From positions 1,798,001 to 1,862,000 of the forward strand of contig NZ_CP076543.1 in the NCBI RefSeq assembly GCF_030440515.1: DNA of 64,000 nt, in the 5' to 3' direction. Below, one piece after another: positions 32,462 through 40,950 of this stretch. The notes under the pieces were generated by a model. That model did no database searches. It saw nothing but the letters and a program-made list of their open reading frames with translations, and had not been told where the DNA came from. Numbering within the stretch: position 1 is the stretch's first letter; every line of letters starts with the position of its first letter. This DNA comes from Streptomyces xanthophaeus. Lineage in GTDB: Bacteria; Actinomycetota; Actinomycetes; Streptomycetales; Streptomycetaceae. Made by a program: the position numbers and the translations under genes.

Positions 32462-33723
32462 GGCAGCTCCACGGTGATGACGGTCGGACCCCCGAGGGGG
32501 CTTTCGATCTTGATGGTTCCGTCGACGGACCCTACGCGTTTGCGCAGCCCCACCAGACCGGTGCCCCGGGCGGGGTCGGCGCCGCCCACCCCGTCGTCGG
32601 TGACGGTGATCCGCAGCAGGTCCCCGCCGCGGCCGGGTCCGCCGGCCGCCGGACCGCGTACGAGGTGCACCCGGCAGCGTTCCGCCCGGGCGTGCTTGGC
32701 CACGTTGGCCAGGGTTTCGGAGACCACGAAATAGGCGACGGCCTCCACGGTGGCCCCGGGCCGCCGGCCGATGTCCACGGTCAGTTCGACGGGGAACGGG
32801 GCCCGGGCGGCGATCCCGGAGAGCGCGGCGTCGAGCCCGCGGTCCTCGAGTACGGCCGGATGCAGGCCCCGTACCAGGCTGTTCAGCTCCTCGATGGCCT
32901 CCTTCGCCTCGCGGTGCGCCTCGTCGATGACGGCCTTGGCCTCGGCCGGCAGGTCGGGGAGGGTGGCGCGGGCGATGCCGAGGTTCATGGCCAGGGCGAC
33001 CAGTCGCTGCTGGGCTCCGTCGTGCAGGTCCCGTTCGATCCGGCGGCGTTCGAGGTCGGCGGCGTCCAGCACCCCGGCCCGGCTCTCCGCGAGGTCCTCG
33101 ACCCGCCGCTCCAGTTCACGGGCCCGGTTCGGGCCTAGGAGGGCGGCCGCGGCGACGGCGTCCAGCCGGGCGAAGAGGGCGGCGAGCCAGGGCGCGGCGA
33201 GCAGCAGCAGGACGCCGCCGCCGGTGATGGTGTCGTAGTCGTTGCCCCAGGCGGGTGTCCGGGTCTGCGTGGGCAGGATCCAGATCCAGCCGTAGACGCA
33301 GGTGGCGGCGACGCCGAAGGCCCAGGCGAGCACCACCAGCGCGCCGGCGACGGCGGCCAGCGGGCTGACCAGCAGGTGGTAGCCGTACTGCCGCCAGGTC
33401 GCCTCGGAGCGCATCCGCTTCACCAGTGCGCTCGGGGTGAACCGGCCTCCCTCCCGGGCGACCTTGGGCACGTCGAGTCCGAGCAGGGCCCGGAACCGGC
33501 TGCGTTGGAGCCGGGTGAGGAGCGGGCCGAGCAGCAGGATCAGCAGCGGCGGGATCGTGCCGGGTCCGGGCGCGGTGACGGTGCACGTGAGGCCGAGGAG
33601 CACGGGCAGGGCGGCCGGGATGGCCGCCGCGGTGAAGGCCGTGTTGCGCCAGGCCCATGCCGACCAGGGCGCGTGCGCCGTGATCCAGGTGTACGTACGC
33701 CTCGGCGCCCCGCGAATTGCCAT
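32449..33723 (-). CDS. Sensor histidine kinase, HisKA_3 type
   Basis: 424 residues from the ATG at 33723; a longer in-frame start would place 25 Pro/Cys-rich residues before it. The N-terminal half has about four transmembrane helices around a sensor-type membrane domain (LLTRLQRSRFRALLGL...). The phosphorylated His lies in ERRRIERDLHDGAQQRLVALAMNLG, with N-box SETLANVAKHA and G-boxes DDGVGGADPARGTGLVGLRKRV. No large extracellular loop, so it probably senses the membrane itself. First gene of kinase-regulator-DUF4097 operon. Confidence 0.9.
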   Translation of the reverse strand: MAIRGAPRRTYTWITAHAPWSAWAWRNTAFTAAAIPAALPVLLGLTCTVTAPGPGTIPPLLILLLGPLLTRLQRSRFRALLGLDVPKVAREGGRFTPSALVKRMRSEATWRQYGYHLLVSPLAAVAGALVVLAWAFGVAATCVYGWIWILPTQTRTPAWGNDYDTITGGGVLLLLAAPWLAALFARLDAVAAAALLGPNRARELERRVEDLAESRAGVLDAADLERRRIERDLHDGAQQRLVALAMNLGIARATLPDLPAEAKAVIDEAHREAKEAIEELNSLVRGLHPAVLEDRGLDAALSGIAARAPFPVELTVDIGRRPGATVEAVAYFVVSETLANVAKHARAERCRVHLVRGPAAGGPGRGGDLLRITVTDDGVGGADPARGTGLVGLRKRVGSVDGTIKIESPLGGPTVITVELPCGL

Positions 33724-33899
33724 GCCCCGTACGGTAATCGCACTGATCAGGGGCCTGCCATCATGCGGGCACCCGCACGGGGGTGTACCTGGTGCCACCC
33801 CGGATCCGGATCATGGGGCTACTGATCGGGCGGGCCCGGCCGACGAGGCTGGTGGTGTGCCCGGGGGACGGACCGCCGGGCCGGAAGGAGACCCTCGTC

Positions 33900-34358
33900 A
33901 TGGCTTTCGTCGCCCCGCAGCCGCGCGCCTGGCGCACGGCCCGCACCGCCCGTACCCCTCGCACCGCCTTCACCGTCCGCACCGCCCGCTCGGTCCGCGC
34001 CCCCCGGACGGCGACCGTACTCACCGGCGCCGGACTGGTGTTGCTGCCCTGGGTGGTGGTGCTGGCGAAGACGATGCCGCAGACCACCGAGGTCTCCCAC
34101 TGGTCCACGGCGTGGATCGGCCTGGACCTGATGCTGGCCGCCGGGCTGACCGGGACCGGGGCGCTGCTGCGCAGGCGAGATCCCAGGGCGTCCCCGGTCG
34201 CGGCGGCGACGGCCGCGCTGCTGGTGATGGACGCCTGGTTCGACGTCACGACCTCGGCCGGGACCGGCGGGCAGGGGATGGCGCTGCTGCTGGCGGCGGG
34301 CGCGGAGCTGCCGTTGGCGGTCGCCTGCGCGGTGGTGGCAGCGCGCCGGCCGCGCTGA
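33900..34358 (+). CDS. Small membrane protein with RTA-rich N-terminus
   Basis: 152 residues from the ATG at 33900 (AAGGAGA upstream). The first 40 residues are a degenerate Arg-Thr-Ala repeat (RTARTARTPRTAFTVRTARSVRAPRTA), strongly basic. About four hydrophobic helices follow (GAGLVLLPWVVVLA, GLDLMLAAGLTGTGALL, AATAALLVMDAWFDV, GMALLLAAGAELPLAVACAVVAA). Family not recognised. Divergent from the histidine kinase. Confidence 0.65.
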   Translation: MAFVAPQPRAWRTARTARTPRTAFTVRTARSVRAPRTATVLTGAGLVLLPWVVVLAKTMPQTTEVSHWSTAWIGLDLMLAAGLTGTGALLRRRDPRASPVAAATAALLVMDAWFDVTTSAGTGGQGMALLLAAGAELPLAVACAVVAARRPR

Positions 34359-34434
34359 TGCCGGTACGTGACACGGCGCGGCCGGTGTCCGATTCGTTCA
34401 AGACGGGCGCCCGGTGCCCGCCTAGCCTGCTGCC

Positions 34435-34836
34435 ATGACTCCTCGACTCGACCTGATCGGCATGGTGGTCTCCGACATGGCCGCCTCGCTCGCCTTCTAC
34501 CGCCGCCTCGGGCTGGACGTCCCGGCCGAGGCCGACGGCCTGCCGCACGTGGAGGCCGTCCTGCCCGGGGGCCTGCGGATCGCGTGGGACACGGAGGAGA
34601 CCGTCCGCTCCTTCGACCCGTCATGGACCCCGCCCACCGGTGACGGCCGCCGGGACCTGGCCTTCCTGTGCGACTCCCCCGCCGAGGTGGACGCGCTCTA
34701 CGCCGAACTGACCGCCGCCGGGCACACCGGGCACCTGAAGCCCTGGGACGCCTTCTGGGGCCAGCGCTACGCCGTCGTCCTCGACCCGGACGGCTGCGGG
34801 GTCTCGCTCTTCGCCCCGTCGGCCCCGGCGGCGTAG
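34435..34836 (+). CDS. VOC family (glyoxalase/bleomycin-resistance fold) protein
   Basis: 133 residues, one vicinal-oxygen-chelate unit. LDLIGMVVSDMAASLAFYRRLGLDVP opens the first beta-alpha-beta-beta-beta module. AELTAAGHTGHLKPWDAFWGQRYAVVLDPDGCGVSLFAP closes the second. The usual metal-binding His/Glu set is only partly present, so it may be a binding rather than catalytic protein. Its last 70 bp overlap the end of the convergent AraC-type gene. Confidence 0.8.
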   Translation: MTPRLDLIGMVVSDMAASLAFYRRLGLDVPAEADGLPHVEAVLPGGLRIAWDTEETVRSFDPSWTPPTGDGRRDLAFLCDSPAEVDALYAELTAAGHTGHLKPWDAFWGQRYAVVLDPDGCGVSLFAPSAPAA

Positions 34837-35507
34837 GCCCGCAGGGTCGTCCCGGCCAGCGCCCGCACGTCGCGCGAGAGGTGCGCCTGGTCGGCGTACC
34901 CGGCGACCGCGGCGACCTCGGCGTACGGCAGGCCCGCGCGGGCCAGGGCCAGGGCGCGGCGCAGCCGCAGGATGCGGCCGAGCGTCCGCGGGCCGTACCC
35001 GAAGGCGTCGAGCGAGCGCCGGTGCAGCTGCCGCTCGCCGAGGCCGACGGCGCCGGCGATGGCGTACACCGCGTCCCCCGCGCGGAGCCGGGCCACGACC
35101 TCGGCGGCCAGCGGGTCGGGCGGCCCCGCATCGGCGGCGCGGGCGCGGGCCAGCGCCTCGAGTCCCGCGCGCGCGTCCCCGTACCCCTCGACCAGCCCGG
35201 ACGCCCGGCGTACGGCGCGGGCGGGCCAGAGGTCCGCCAGCTCGACGCGCCGGTCCCGCAGTGCGTGCGCCGGTACGCCGATCAGCGCGGGCGCGGTGCC
35301 GGGCGCGAGCCGGATCCCGGCGAAGGCGCCGCCGGGGACCTCCCCGGCCGGATGCGGCCCGGTGTCGGGGCCGGCCACCAGCAGCCGCCCGTCGGCCCAG
35401 AGCAGGTCCATGCAGCCATCGGGCAGCACCACCGAGCCGCCGCCCGCGGTGGCGCGCCACAGCACGGCTCCGGGGACGGCTGCGGACACCGCTTCCTCGT
35501 ACACCAC
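34767..35507 (-). CDS. AraC family transcriptional regulator
   Basis: 246 residues. An N-terminal DUF6597-like cupin part (GSVVLPDGCMDLLWADGRLLVAGPDT) is followed by a C-terminal double helix-turn-helix: VYAIAGAVGLGERQLHRRSLDAFGYGPRTLGRILRLRRALALARAGLPYAEVAAVAGYADQAHLSRDVRALAG. The fold and the PDGCMDLLW motif match Streptomyces helix-turn-helix regulators of this type. Its tail is antisense to the VOC gene, which may be its target or just a close neighbour. Confidence 0.85.
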   Translation of the reverse strand: MVYEEAVSAAVPGAVLWRATAGGGSVVLPDGCMDLLWADGRLLVAGPDTGPHPAGEVPGGAFAGIRLAPGTAPALIGVPAHALRDRRVELADLWPARAVRRASGLVEGYGDARAGLEALARARAADAGPPDPLAAEVVARLRAGDAVYAIAGAVGLGERQLHRRSLDAFGYGPRTLGRILRLRRALALARAGLPYAEVAAVAGYADQAHLSRDVRALAGTTLRAYAAGADGAKSETPQPSGSRTTA

Positions 35508-35528
35508 TCCAGGTTAGGGACCGGGCGT

Positions 35529-35570
35529 CTCTTTCGGATCAGGCCCGGCTCTTTCGGATCAGGCCCGGCG
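35529..35570. repeat. 20-bp direct repeat, two copies
   Basis: CTTTCGGATCAGGCCCGGC occurs at 35531 and 35551 in immediate succession (19 of 20 bases identical), in the divergent gap between the AraC-type regulator and the methyltransferase. Tandem sites two helical turns apart suit an AraC-type operator. Confidence 0.5.
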
Positions 35571-35615
35571 CGCCTCGGTGGGGCGGGAGGGCGCCGGTGG
35601 AGGATCGGTGGGGCG

Positions 35616-35645
35616 GCGGATGCGGCCGATGCGGGCCGCATCCGC
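35616..35645. promoter_or_regulatory. Strong hairpin before the methyltransferase gene
   Basis: Perfect 12-bp stem (GCGGATGCGGCC / GGCCGCATCCGC) with a 6-nt loop, ending 46 bp before the methyltransferase start. It is either a palindromic operator or a structured 5' leader. Confidence 0.45.
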
Positions 35646-35691
35646 CGCGTCCGAGGCATCCCCTTTCCCCGCCCCGTGAAGAGGTCCGGAC

Positions 35692-36525
35692 GTGAACCTG
35701 CCCGACGACGACCCGCCGCCGCGTCCCGACGGGGCGGCCGGCGGCCGCTACGGCGAGGCGGTGTTCCGGCCGGAGCTGGCGGGCGAGGACGACCGCATCG
35801 ACCTCGGCGCGCTCGCCTACGACGACTTCACGCTGGCGCGGCTGCGCGCGCTGGGCGCCGGGCCCGGCTGGCGCTGCCTGGACGTGGGCGCGGGAACGGG
35901 TACGGTCGCCCGGCTCCTCCTGGACCGGGCCGGGGTCTCGGAGGTCCTCGCCGTCGACCGGGACACGGCCTTCCTCAGGGCACATCCGGCGCCCGGGCTC
36001 ACTCCGCTGGAGGCGGACATCACCGCCCTGGACTTCAGCCCGGGGCGGTTCCAGCTGGTGCACGCCCGGTTCGTGCTGATGCACCTGCGGAACTGGCCGA
36101 GGATGATCGGCAAGCTCGCCTCGCTGGTCGCCCCGGGCGGTGTCCTGGTCCTCGGCGACGCGGTCGACCTGACCACCCCGGCCGCGCCGGCGACCCCGTA
36201 CGGCCGGGTGATGCGGGCGATGTGGCAGGGGCTCGGGGACAGCCTGGGCACCGACGTCTCCTGGGTACCGGGCTATCCCGAGCACCTGCGGGAGGCCGGT
36301 CTGCTGTCCGTGGGGGCCGAGATCCTCGTCCCTCCGCTGCTGCCCGGCAGCCCCATCAGCCGGTTCTGGGCCGGTACGTGGGAGCGGGCGCGGGGCCCGA
36401 TGACGGCCACCGGGCTGGTCGACGACGCGGAGATCGACGCGGCGATCCGCTACCTGGAGTCACCGGACTGCGCCGCGCTCTCCCCAGGCCTGCTCACCGC
36501 CTGGGGTGTGAAGGGCCCGGCGTAG
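35692..36525 (+). CDS. SAM-dependent methyltransferase
   Basis: 277 residues from a GTG with GAGGT 6 nt upstream. A class I Rossmann methyltransferase: motif I LDVGAGTGTVARLLL, the acidic turn VLAVDRD, motif II ADITALDFSPGRFQLVHARFVLMHLRNW, and LVAPGGVLVLGD. The C-terminal cap resembles small-molecule O- or C-methyltransferases. The substrate cannot be inferred from the neighbours. Confidence 0.85.
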   Translation: MNLPDDDPPPRPDGAAGGRYGEAVFRPELAGEDDRIDLGALAYDDFTLARLRALGAGPGWRCLDVGAGTGTVARLLLDRAGVSEVLAVDRDTAFLRAHPAPGLTPLEADITALDFSPGRFQLVHARFVLMHLRNWPRMIGKLASLVAPGGVLVLGDAVDLTTPAAPATPYGRVMRAMWQGLGDSLGTDVSWVPGYPEHLREAGLLSVGAEILVPPLLPGSPISRFWAGTWERARGPMTATGLVDDAEIDAAIRYLESPDCAALSPGLLTAWGVKGPA

Positions 36526-36550
36526 CGTTTCCCCACCACCGGCCGGGCCC

Positions 36551-37666
36551 TCAGTGCTTGCGCAGCCGGGAGTGGTAGTCCTCGGGCGGCAGGAACTTCG
36601 ACCACCGCTCCGGGAACTCCGACGGCATCGCGTCGTCCTCGTCGTCCTCCGACTCGCCCTCCGCCATCGCCCGCCAGGCGGCGGCCCGCGCGATCAGCTG
36701 GGCGGCCTCCGCCTCCCGGGCCCGCTCGTTCGCCTCGCGCGCCGCCGCCGTGGCCACGGAGGGCCAGACGCGGTCGATCGCGGCGTTGACGGCGGCGCCG
36801 ACGAGCACCGCGAAGGCCGAGATGCCGATCCACAGGAGTACGGCCACGGGCGCGGCCAGTGACCCGTAGATCGTCGGCCCCTCCACCGTGTTGGTGAGGT
36901 AGATCCGCAGCAGGAACGAGCCCAGCACCCACATGGCGAGGGCCACCAGCGCCCCGGGCACGTCCTCGATCCACGGCGAGCGCACGGGTACGGACACGTG
37001 GTAGAGCGTCGTGAGGAAGGCGATGGACAGCAAGGTCACCGTCGGCCAGTACAGGACCGCGATCACTTCGGTGCCCCAGGGCACCAGCCGGACGACCGCG
37101 TCCGGCCCCACCACCATCAGCGGCAGCACGATCGCGCCGATCAACAGGGCGATGATGTAGAGCAGGAAGGCCAGCAGCCTGGTCTTGACGATGCCGCGCT
37201 GGCCGTCGAGCCCGTACATCACGGTGATGGTGTCGATGAAGACGTTCACGGCGCGCGATCCGGACCAGAGGGCGAAGGCGAAGCCGAGCGAGATCAGGTC
37301 GGGGCGGCCGCGCCCGGTGACGTCGTCGAGCAGGGGCCGCGCGATGTCGTTGACGCCCCGGTCGGACAGGACCGTGCCGACCGCCGCCAGGATGTTCTCC
37401 TCGATGCTCTCGACCGTGCGGGTGTCCGTCCAGCCGTCCACGTAGCCGAGCAGACCCAGCAGGCCCAGGAAGAGCGGGGGCAGCGAGAGCAGCGTGAAGA
37501 ACGCCGCCTCGGCCGCGAGCCCGAGGATCCGGTACTCGATGCACGAGTTGACGGTGTCCTTCAGCAGCAGCCAGCCCATCTTCCGCATCGAGACGTTGCG
37601 GTAAAGGGCACGGGCCCGGTGGAGCCGTCCTGGGATCCGCTCGGGTGTTTCTTTTGCTGGCTGCAC
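36551..37666 (-). CDS. YihY/BrkB family membrane protein
   Basis: 371 residues from a GTG; ATGs 26 and 29 codons later are alternatives and would leave room for a promoter. Six or so helices of the YihY/virulence-factor-BrkB family: RILGLAAEAAFFTLLSLPPLFLGLLGLLGY, DLISLGFAFALWSGSRAVNVFIDTITVMYG, LLAFLLYIIALLIGAIVLPLMVV, VLYWPTVTLLSIAFLTTLYHV, PGALVALAMWVLGSFLLRIYL and APVAVLLWIGISAFAVLVGAAVNAAIDR. The tail is charged. Function of the family is unsettled (integral inner-membrane protein). Divergent from aidB, with only 17 bp between start codons. Confidence 0.85.
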   Translation of the reverse strand: MQPAKETPERIPGRLHRARALYRNVSMRKMGWLLLKDTVNSCIEYRILGLAAEAAFFTLLSLPPLFLGLLGLLGYVDGWTDTRTVESIEENILAAVGTVLSDRGVNDIARPLLDDVTGRGRPDLISLGFAFALWSGSRAVNVFIDTITVMYGLDGQRGIVKTRLLAFLLYIIALLIGAIVLPLMVVGPDAVVRLVPWGTEVIAVLYWPTVTLLSIAFLTTLYHVSVPVRSPWIEDVPGALVALAMWVLGSFLLRIYLTNTVEGPTIYGSLAAPVAVLLWIGISAFAVLVGAAVNAAIDRVWPSVATAAAREANERAREAEAAQLIARAAAWRAMAEGESEDDEDDAMPSEFPERWSKFLPPEDYHSRLRKH

Positions 37667-37683
37667 GTCCTTACGGTATCCGC

Positions 37684-39327
37684 ATGGCAGCCACCACCCA
37701 CACAGTCAGCAACCAGGCCCCTCCCCTGGTGGGGTACGACGTCTACGGCGGCGATCGGGCCCTCACCGAGGGCGTCGAGCGTCACCTGGCGTCCGCGGAT
37801 CCCGAACTCCTCGGCGAGGTACGGCAGGAGCTCACCGACCTCGGGCACGCGGCGGGTTCCGCGCAGGCCCAGGAATGGGGTGTGCAGTCGAACGAGAATC
37901 CGCCCAAGCTGCGGACGCACGACCGGTACGGGAACCGGATCGACGAGGTCGATTTCCACCCGGCCTGGCACCGGCTGCTCGGGCACGCCGTGACGTCCGG
38001 GCTCACCGACGCCTGGGGGCGTCCGGCCGGGCATCTGCGCCGGGCCGCAGGGTTCTTCATCTGGTCGCAGGCCGAGGCGGGCCACGGCTGCCCGATCTCG
38101 ATGACGCACGCCGCCGTGCCGGCGCTGCGCACCGATCCGGTGCTCGCCGCCGAATGGGAGCCGCGGCTGACCTCGCACGTGTACGAGCAGGGGCTGCGGC
38201 CGGCCGCCGAGAAGGGCGGTGTGCTCTTCGGGATGGGGATGACGGAGAAGCAGGGCGGCAGCGACGTACGGGCGAACACGACGGCCGCGGTGCCGCTGGA
38301 CGCGTCCGGCGAGTACCTGCTGACCGGGCACAAGTGGTTCTGCTCGGCGCCGATGTGCGACGGCTTCCTGGTGCTGGCGCAGGCCCCGGGCGGCCTGACG
38401 TGCTTCCTGGTGCCGCGGGTGCTGCCGGACGGTACGCGCAACGTCTTCGCGATCCAGCGGCTGAAGGACAAGCTGGGCAACAAGTCGAACGCGTCGAGCG
38501 AGGTGGAATTCGACGGGACGTGGGCGCGGCGGGTCGGTGAGGAGGGCCGCGGGGTGCGGACCATCATCGAGATGGTCGCGGCGACCCGGCTGGACTGCGT
38601 GATCGGCTCGGCCTCGCTGATGCGGCAGGCCCTGACCCAGGCCGTGCACCACGCGGAGCACCGCTCTGCTTTCGGAGCACCGCTCATCGACCAGCCGCTG
38701 ATGCGCAACGTGCTCGCCGACCTCGCCCTTGAGTCGGAGGCCGCCACCACCTTGACCCTGCGCCTGGCCGCCGCCAACGACGCCGGGACGGAGCAGGAGA
38801 AGGCCTTCCTGCGCCTCGCCGTGCCCGCCGCCAAGTACTGGGTGACCAAGCGCTGTACGCCGATGGTGGCGGAGGCCCTGGAATGTCTGGGGGGCAACGG
38901 CTACGTAGAGGAGTCGGGGCTGCCCAGACTGCTGCGGGAATCCCCGCTGAACTCCATCTGGGAGGGCTCGGGCAACGTGCAGGCGCTGGACGTACTGCGC
39001 GCCCTGCAGCGCGAGCCGCACGCGCTGAACGCCTTCCTCCAGGAGGTCGGCCTGGCCCGGGGCGCGGACCACCGGCTGGATTCGGCCATCAAGGACCTGC
39101 TGACGGATCTCGCCGATCTGGACGGGATCGAGGCACGGGCCCGCCGGGTCGTCGAGCGCATGGCGCTGGTGCTCCAGGGGTCGCTGCTGGTGCGGTGGGC
39201 CCCGCCGGAGGTCGCGGACGCCTTCTGCGCCTCGCGGCTGGGCGGTGACTGGGGCGCGGCCTTCGGCACGCTGCCGCACACCCTCGACCTGCGATCGGTG
39301 GTGGAACGGGCGCGGATCCAGGGCTAG
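37684..39327 (+). CDS. aidB: AidB-type acyl-CoA dehydrogenase
   Basis: 547 residues, matching AidB length (about 540). Markers: N-terminal AidB extension, GHGCPISMTHAAVPAL, GMGMTEKQGGSDVRANTT (FAD/substrate loop), HKWFCSAPMCDGFLVLAQA, LKDKLGNKSNASSEVEF, RSAFGAPLIDQPLM and ECLGGNGYVEESGLPRLLRESPLNSIWEGSGNV. Known AidB is a flavoprotein of the alkylation-damage response with weak acyl-CoA dehydrogenase activity. TACGGT lies 6 nt before the ATG, so the mRNA may be leaderless. Confidence 0.9.
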   Translation: MAATTHTVSNQAPPLVGYDVYGGDRALTEGVERHLASADPELLGEVRQELTDLGHAAGSAQAQEWGVQSNENPPKLRTHDRYGNRIDEVDFHPAWHRLLGHAVTSGLTDAWGRPAGHLRRAAGFFIWSQAEAGHGCPISMTHAAVPALRTDPVLAAEWEPRLTSHVYEQGLRPAAEKGGVLFGMGMTEKQGGSDVRANTTAAVPLDASGEYLLTGHKWFCSAPMCDGFLVLAQAPGGLTCFLVPRVLPDGTRNVFAIQRLKDKLGNKSNASSEVEFDGTWARRVGEEGRGVRTIIEMVAATRLDCVIGSASLMRQALTQAVHHAEHRSAFGAPLIDQPLMRNVLADLALESEAATTLTLRLAAANDAGTEQEKAFLRLAVPAAKYWVTKRCTPMVAEALECLGGNGYVEESGLPRLLRESPLNSIWEGSGNVQALDVLRALQREPHALNAFLQEVGLARGADHRLDSAIKDLLTDLADLDGIEARARRVVERMALVLQGSLLVRWAPPEVADAFCASRLGGDWGAAFGTLPHTLDLRSVVERARIQG

Positions 39328-39457
39328 GGGAGAGCCCCCGTCGGGCTCCACGGCGGTCCCCAAACCGCTCCCAGCCGGGATCCGGGCCCATCACCGGGTA
39401 CAGGGGTGGCGCCGCGCCGACTCGGCACCACCCCTGATCCGAAGCCCCGAGGAGGAG

Positions 39458-39482
39458 CCGGACGCCGCTCTGCGGCGTCCGG
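39458..39482 (+). terminator. Strong hairpin upstream of the GAF-domain gene
   Basis: Perfect 11-bp stem (CCGGACGCCGC / GCGGCGTCCGG) with a TCT loop, followed by ACAGTTTC. It probably ends readthrough from aidB. Confidence 0.6.
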
Positions 39483-39516
39483 ACAGTTTCGGTCGGCCGA
39501 CCGGGACTTGGCGAGA

Positions 39517-39534
39517 GTTGCATACCGTTGCAAC
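39517..39534. promoter_or_regulatory. GTTGCA-N6-TGCAAC inverted repeat
   Basis: A perfect 6-bp inverted repeat, 101 bp before the GAF-domain regulator. TTGCAA-type palindromes are plausible binding sites for Fis-type regulators with AcoR-like GAF domains, so self-regulation is a reasonable guess. Confidence 0.45.
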
Positions 39535-39634
39535 CTTTGAGTCGGCAGCCGTCCGTCGGGGTGCCCGGGGAAGCGGCACGCGCGTACCGCCGGGCGGCTG
39601 GCGTCGTACGTCCTGTTCGCACGGGGAGGTTCCG

Positions 39635-40945
39635 GTGGCCGACACCACAGGCAGCACGGTCGATGTGGCACGCATCTCGGCCATGGACGCGCGGGCCGCG
39701 GCACGTCTGCTCAAGGGCGTGCGGGCGGCCGCGCTCGCCGGGGACCGCCCGCCGGCCGCGCCCCGGCCGGAGATCGCGGAGTCCTGGCGCCGGATGCTGG
39801 CCGGCGGGGTGCACCCGGACCGGGACGCGCGCTCGCGCATGCTGTCGGCCGCCGAGACCGAGGAGCGGCGGCACGTCTCGCCGCTGCGGGAGATCCTGCC
39901 GGTGCTGCGCGAGGGGCTGCTGCCCGCCCTGGACGAGGCCCTGCACATCATGGTCGTCGCCGACGCGGACGGGCGGCTGCTGTGGCGGGAGGGCCACTCC
40001 TCGATCCTGCGCAAGGCGGACCGGCTCGGCTTCGCGGTCGGGGCCGACTGGGACGAGGCCGTCGTGGGCACGAACGGGGTCGGCACCGCCCTGGTGGCCC
40101 GGCGCCCGGTGCAGGTGTTCTCGGCCGAGCACTTCGTCTCCAGCCACCACGACTGGACCTGTGCCGGGGCGCCCGTACGGGACCCGCGCGACGGGCGGCT
40201 GCTGGGCGTGGTCGACGTCAGCGGTCCGCTGGCCACCATGCACCCGGCGACGCTGGCGTGGGTGACCTCGGTGGCCCGGCTCGCGGAGCGTGAGCTGCGG
40301 CTGCGGCACCTGGAGTCGCTGGAGCGGCTGCGGACGGTGGCGGCCCCTCTGCTGGCCCGGCTGCCGGGACAGGCGCTGGCCGTGGACCCGAACGGCTGGA
40401 CGGCGGCGGTGACGGGCCTGGCCCCGGCGGAGCGGATCCCGCTGCCGAAGGCCTTCGGGCCGGGCCGGGTGTGGGTGCCGCGACTCGGGGAGTGCGTGGT
40501 GGAGCCGCTGCCCGGCGGCTGGCTGCTGCGAGTGGCCCAGGACCGTCACGGCACGGCGGCGACCCGGATCGTCCTGGACCTCAGCCGGGCGGGATGCTGG
40601 TCGGCGACGGTGTACGGACCCTCCGGGAGCTGGTCGCAGGAGCTGAGCCCGCGCCACGCGGAGCTGCTGTTCCTGCTGACGGAGAGCCCGCGGGGACGCT
40701 CGGCGGCGGAGCTGGCCGGGGAGCTGTTCGGGGATCCGACGCGCACGGTGACGGTCCGCGCGGAGCTGTCCCGCGTACGCCGCCACCTCGCGGGCGTCCT
40801 CACCCACCGGCCGTACCGGTTCGCGGAGGAGGTGGAGGTGGAGCTGATCCGGCCCGAGGACCCGGCCGAGCTGCTCCCGCACTCGACCGCGCCCGCGGTG
40901 GTCCGGGCCCGCCTGGGCCGGACGGGGCCCGGCATGATTCCCTGA
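39635..40945 (+). CDS. GAF-domain transcriptional regulator (AcoR-like without AAA domain)
   Basis: 436 residues from the GTG at 39635 with GGGGAGG 6 nt upstream. The N-terminal part resembles AcoR-type activators: RPEIAESWRRMLAGGVHPDRD, then a GAF domain (ALHIMVVADADGRLLWREG, GFAVGADWDEAVVGTNGVGTALVARRPVQVFSAEHF, WTCAGAPVRDPRDGRLLGVVDVSGP). The central sigma-54 AAA+ module is missing. The C-terminus (LSPRHAELLFLLTESPRGRSAAELAGELFGDPTRTVTVRAELSRVRRHL) is a winged-helix-like region. In actinomycetes this class controls alcohol/aldehyde oxidation genes; no such target is adjacent. Confidence 0.78.
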   Translation: MADTTGSTVDVARISAMDARAAARLLKGVRAAALAGDRPPAAPRPEIAESWRRMLAGGVHPDRDARSRMLSAAETEERRHVSPLREILPVLREGLLPALDEALHIMVVADADGRLLWREGHSSILRKADRLGFAVGADWDEAVVGTNGVGTALVARRPVQVFSAEHFVSSHHDWTCAGAPVRDPRDGRLLGVVDVSGPLATMHPATLAWVTSVARLAERELRLRHLESLERLRTVAAPLLARLPGQALAVDPNGWTAAVTGLAPAERIPLPKAFGPGRVWVPRLGECVVEPLPGGWLLRVAQDRHGTAATRIVLDLSRAGCWSATVYGPSGSWSQELSPRHAELLFLLTESPRGRSAAELAGELFGDPTRTVTVRAELSRVRRHLAGVLTHRPYRFAEEVEVELIRPEDPAELLPHSTAPAVVRARLGRTGPGMIP

Positions 40946-40950
40946 GCTGC

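Larger units (their letters stand above)
39328..39634. other. 307-bp intergenic region, terminators and GAF-gene promoter
   Basis: No supported gene. It contains GAGCCC-CCGTC-GGGCTC just after aidB, then an AGGGGTGG/CCACCCCT stem, a strong hairpin at 39458-39482, a 14-bp palindrome CGGTCGGCCGACCG at 39490, and a GTTGCA/TGCAAC repeat at 39517-39534. Confidence 0.6.

Noticed and set aside
33961..34008. CGCACCGCC-type repeats as a CRISPR or minisatellite
   Set aside because: They are degenerate codon-level repeats inside the RTA-rich N-terminus of a membrane protein and lack constant spacers.
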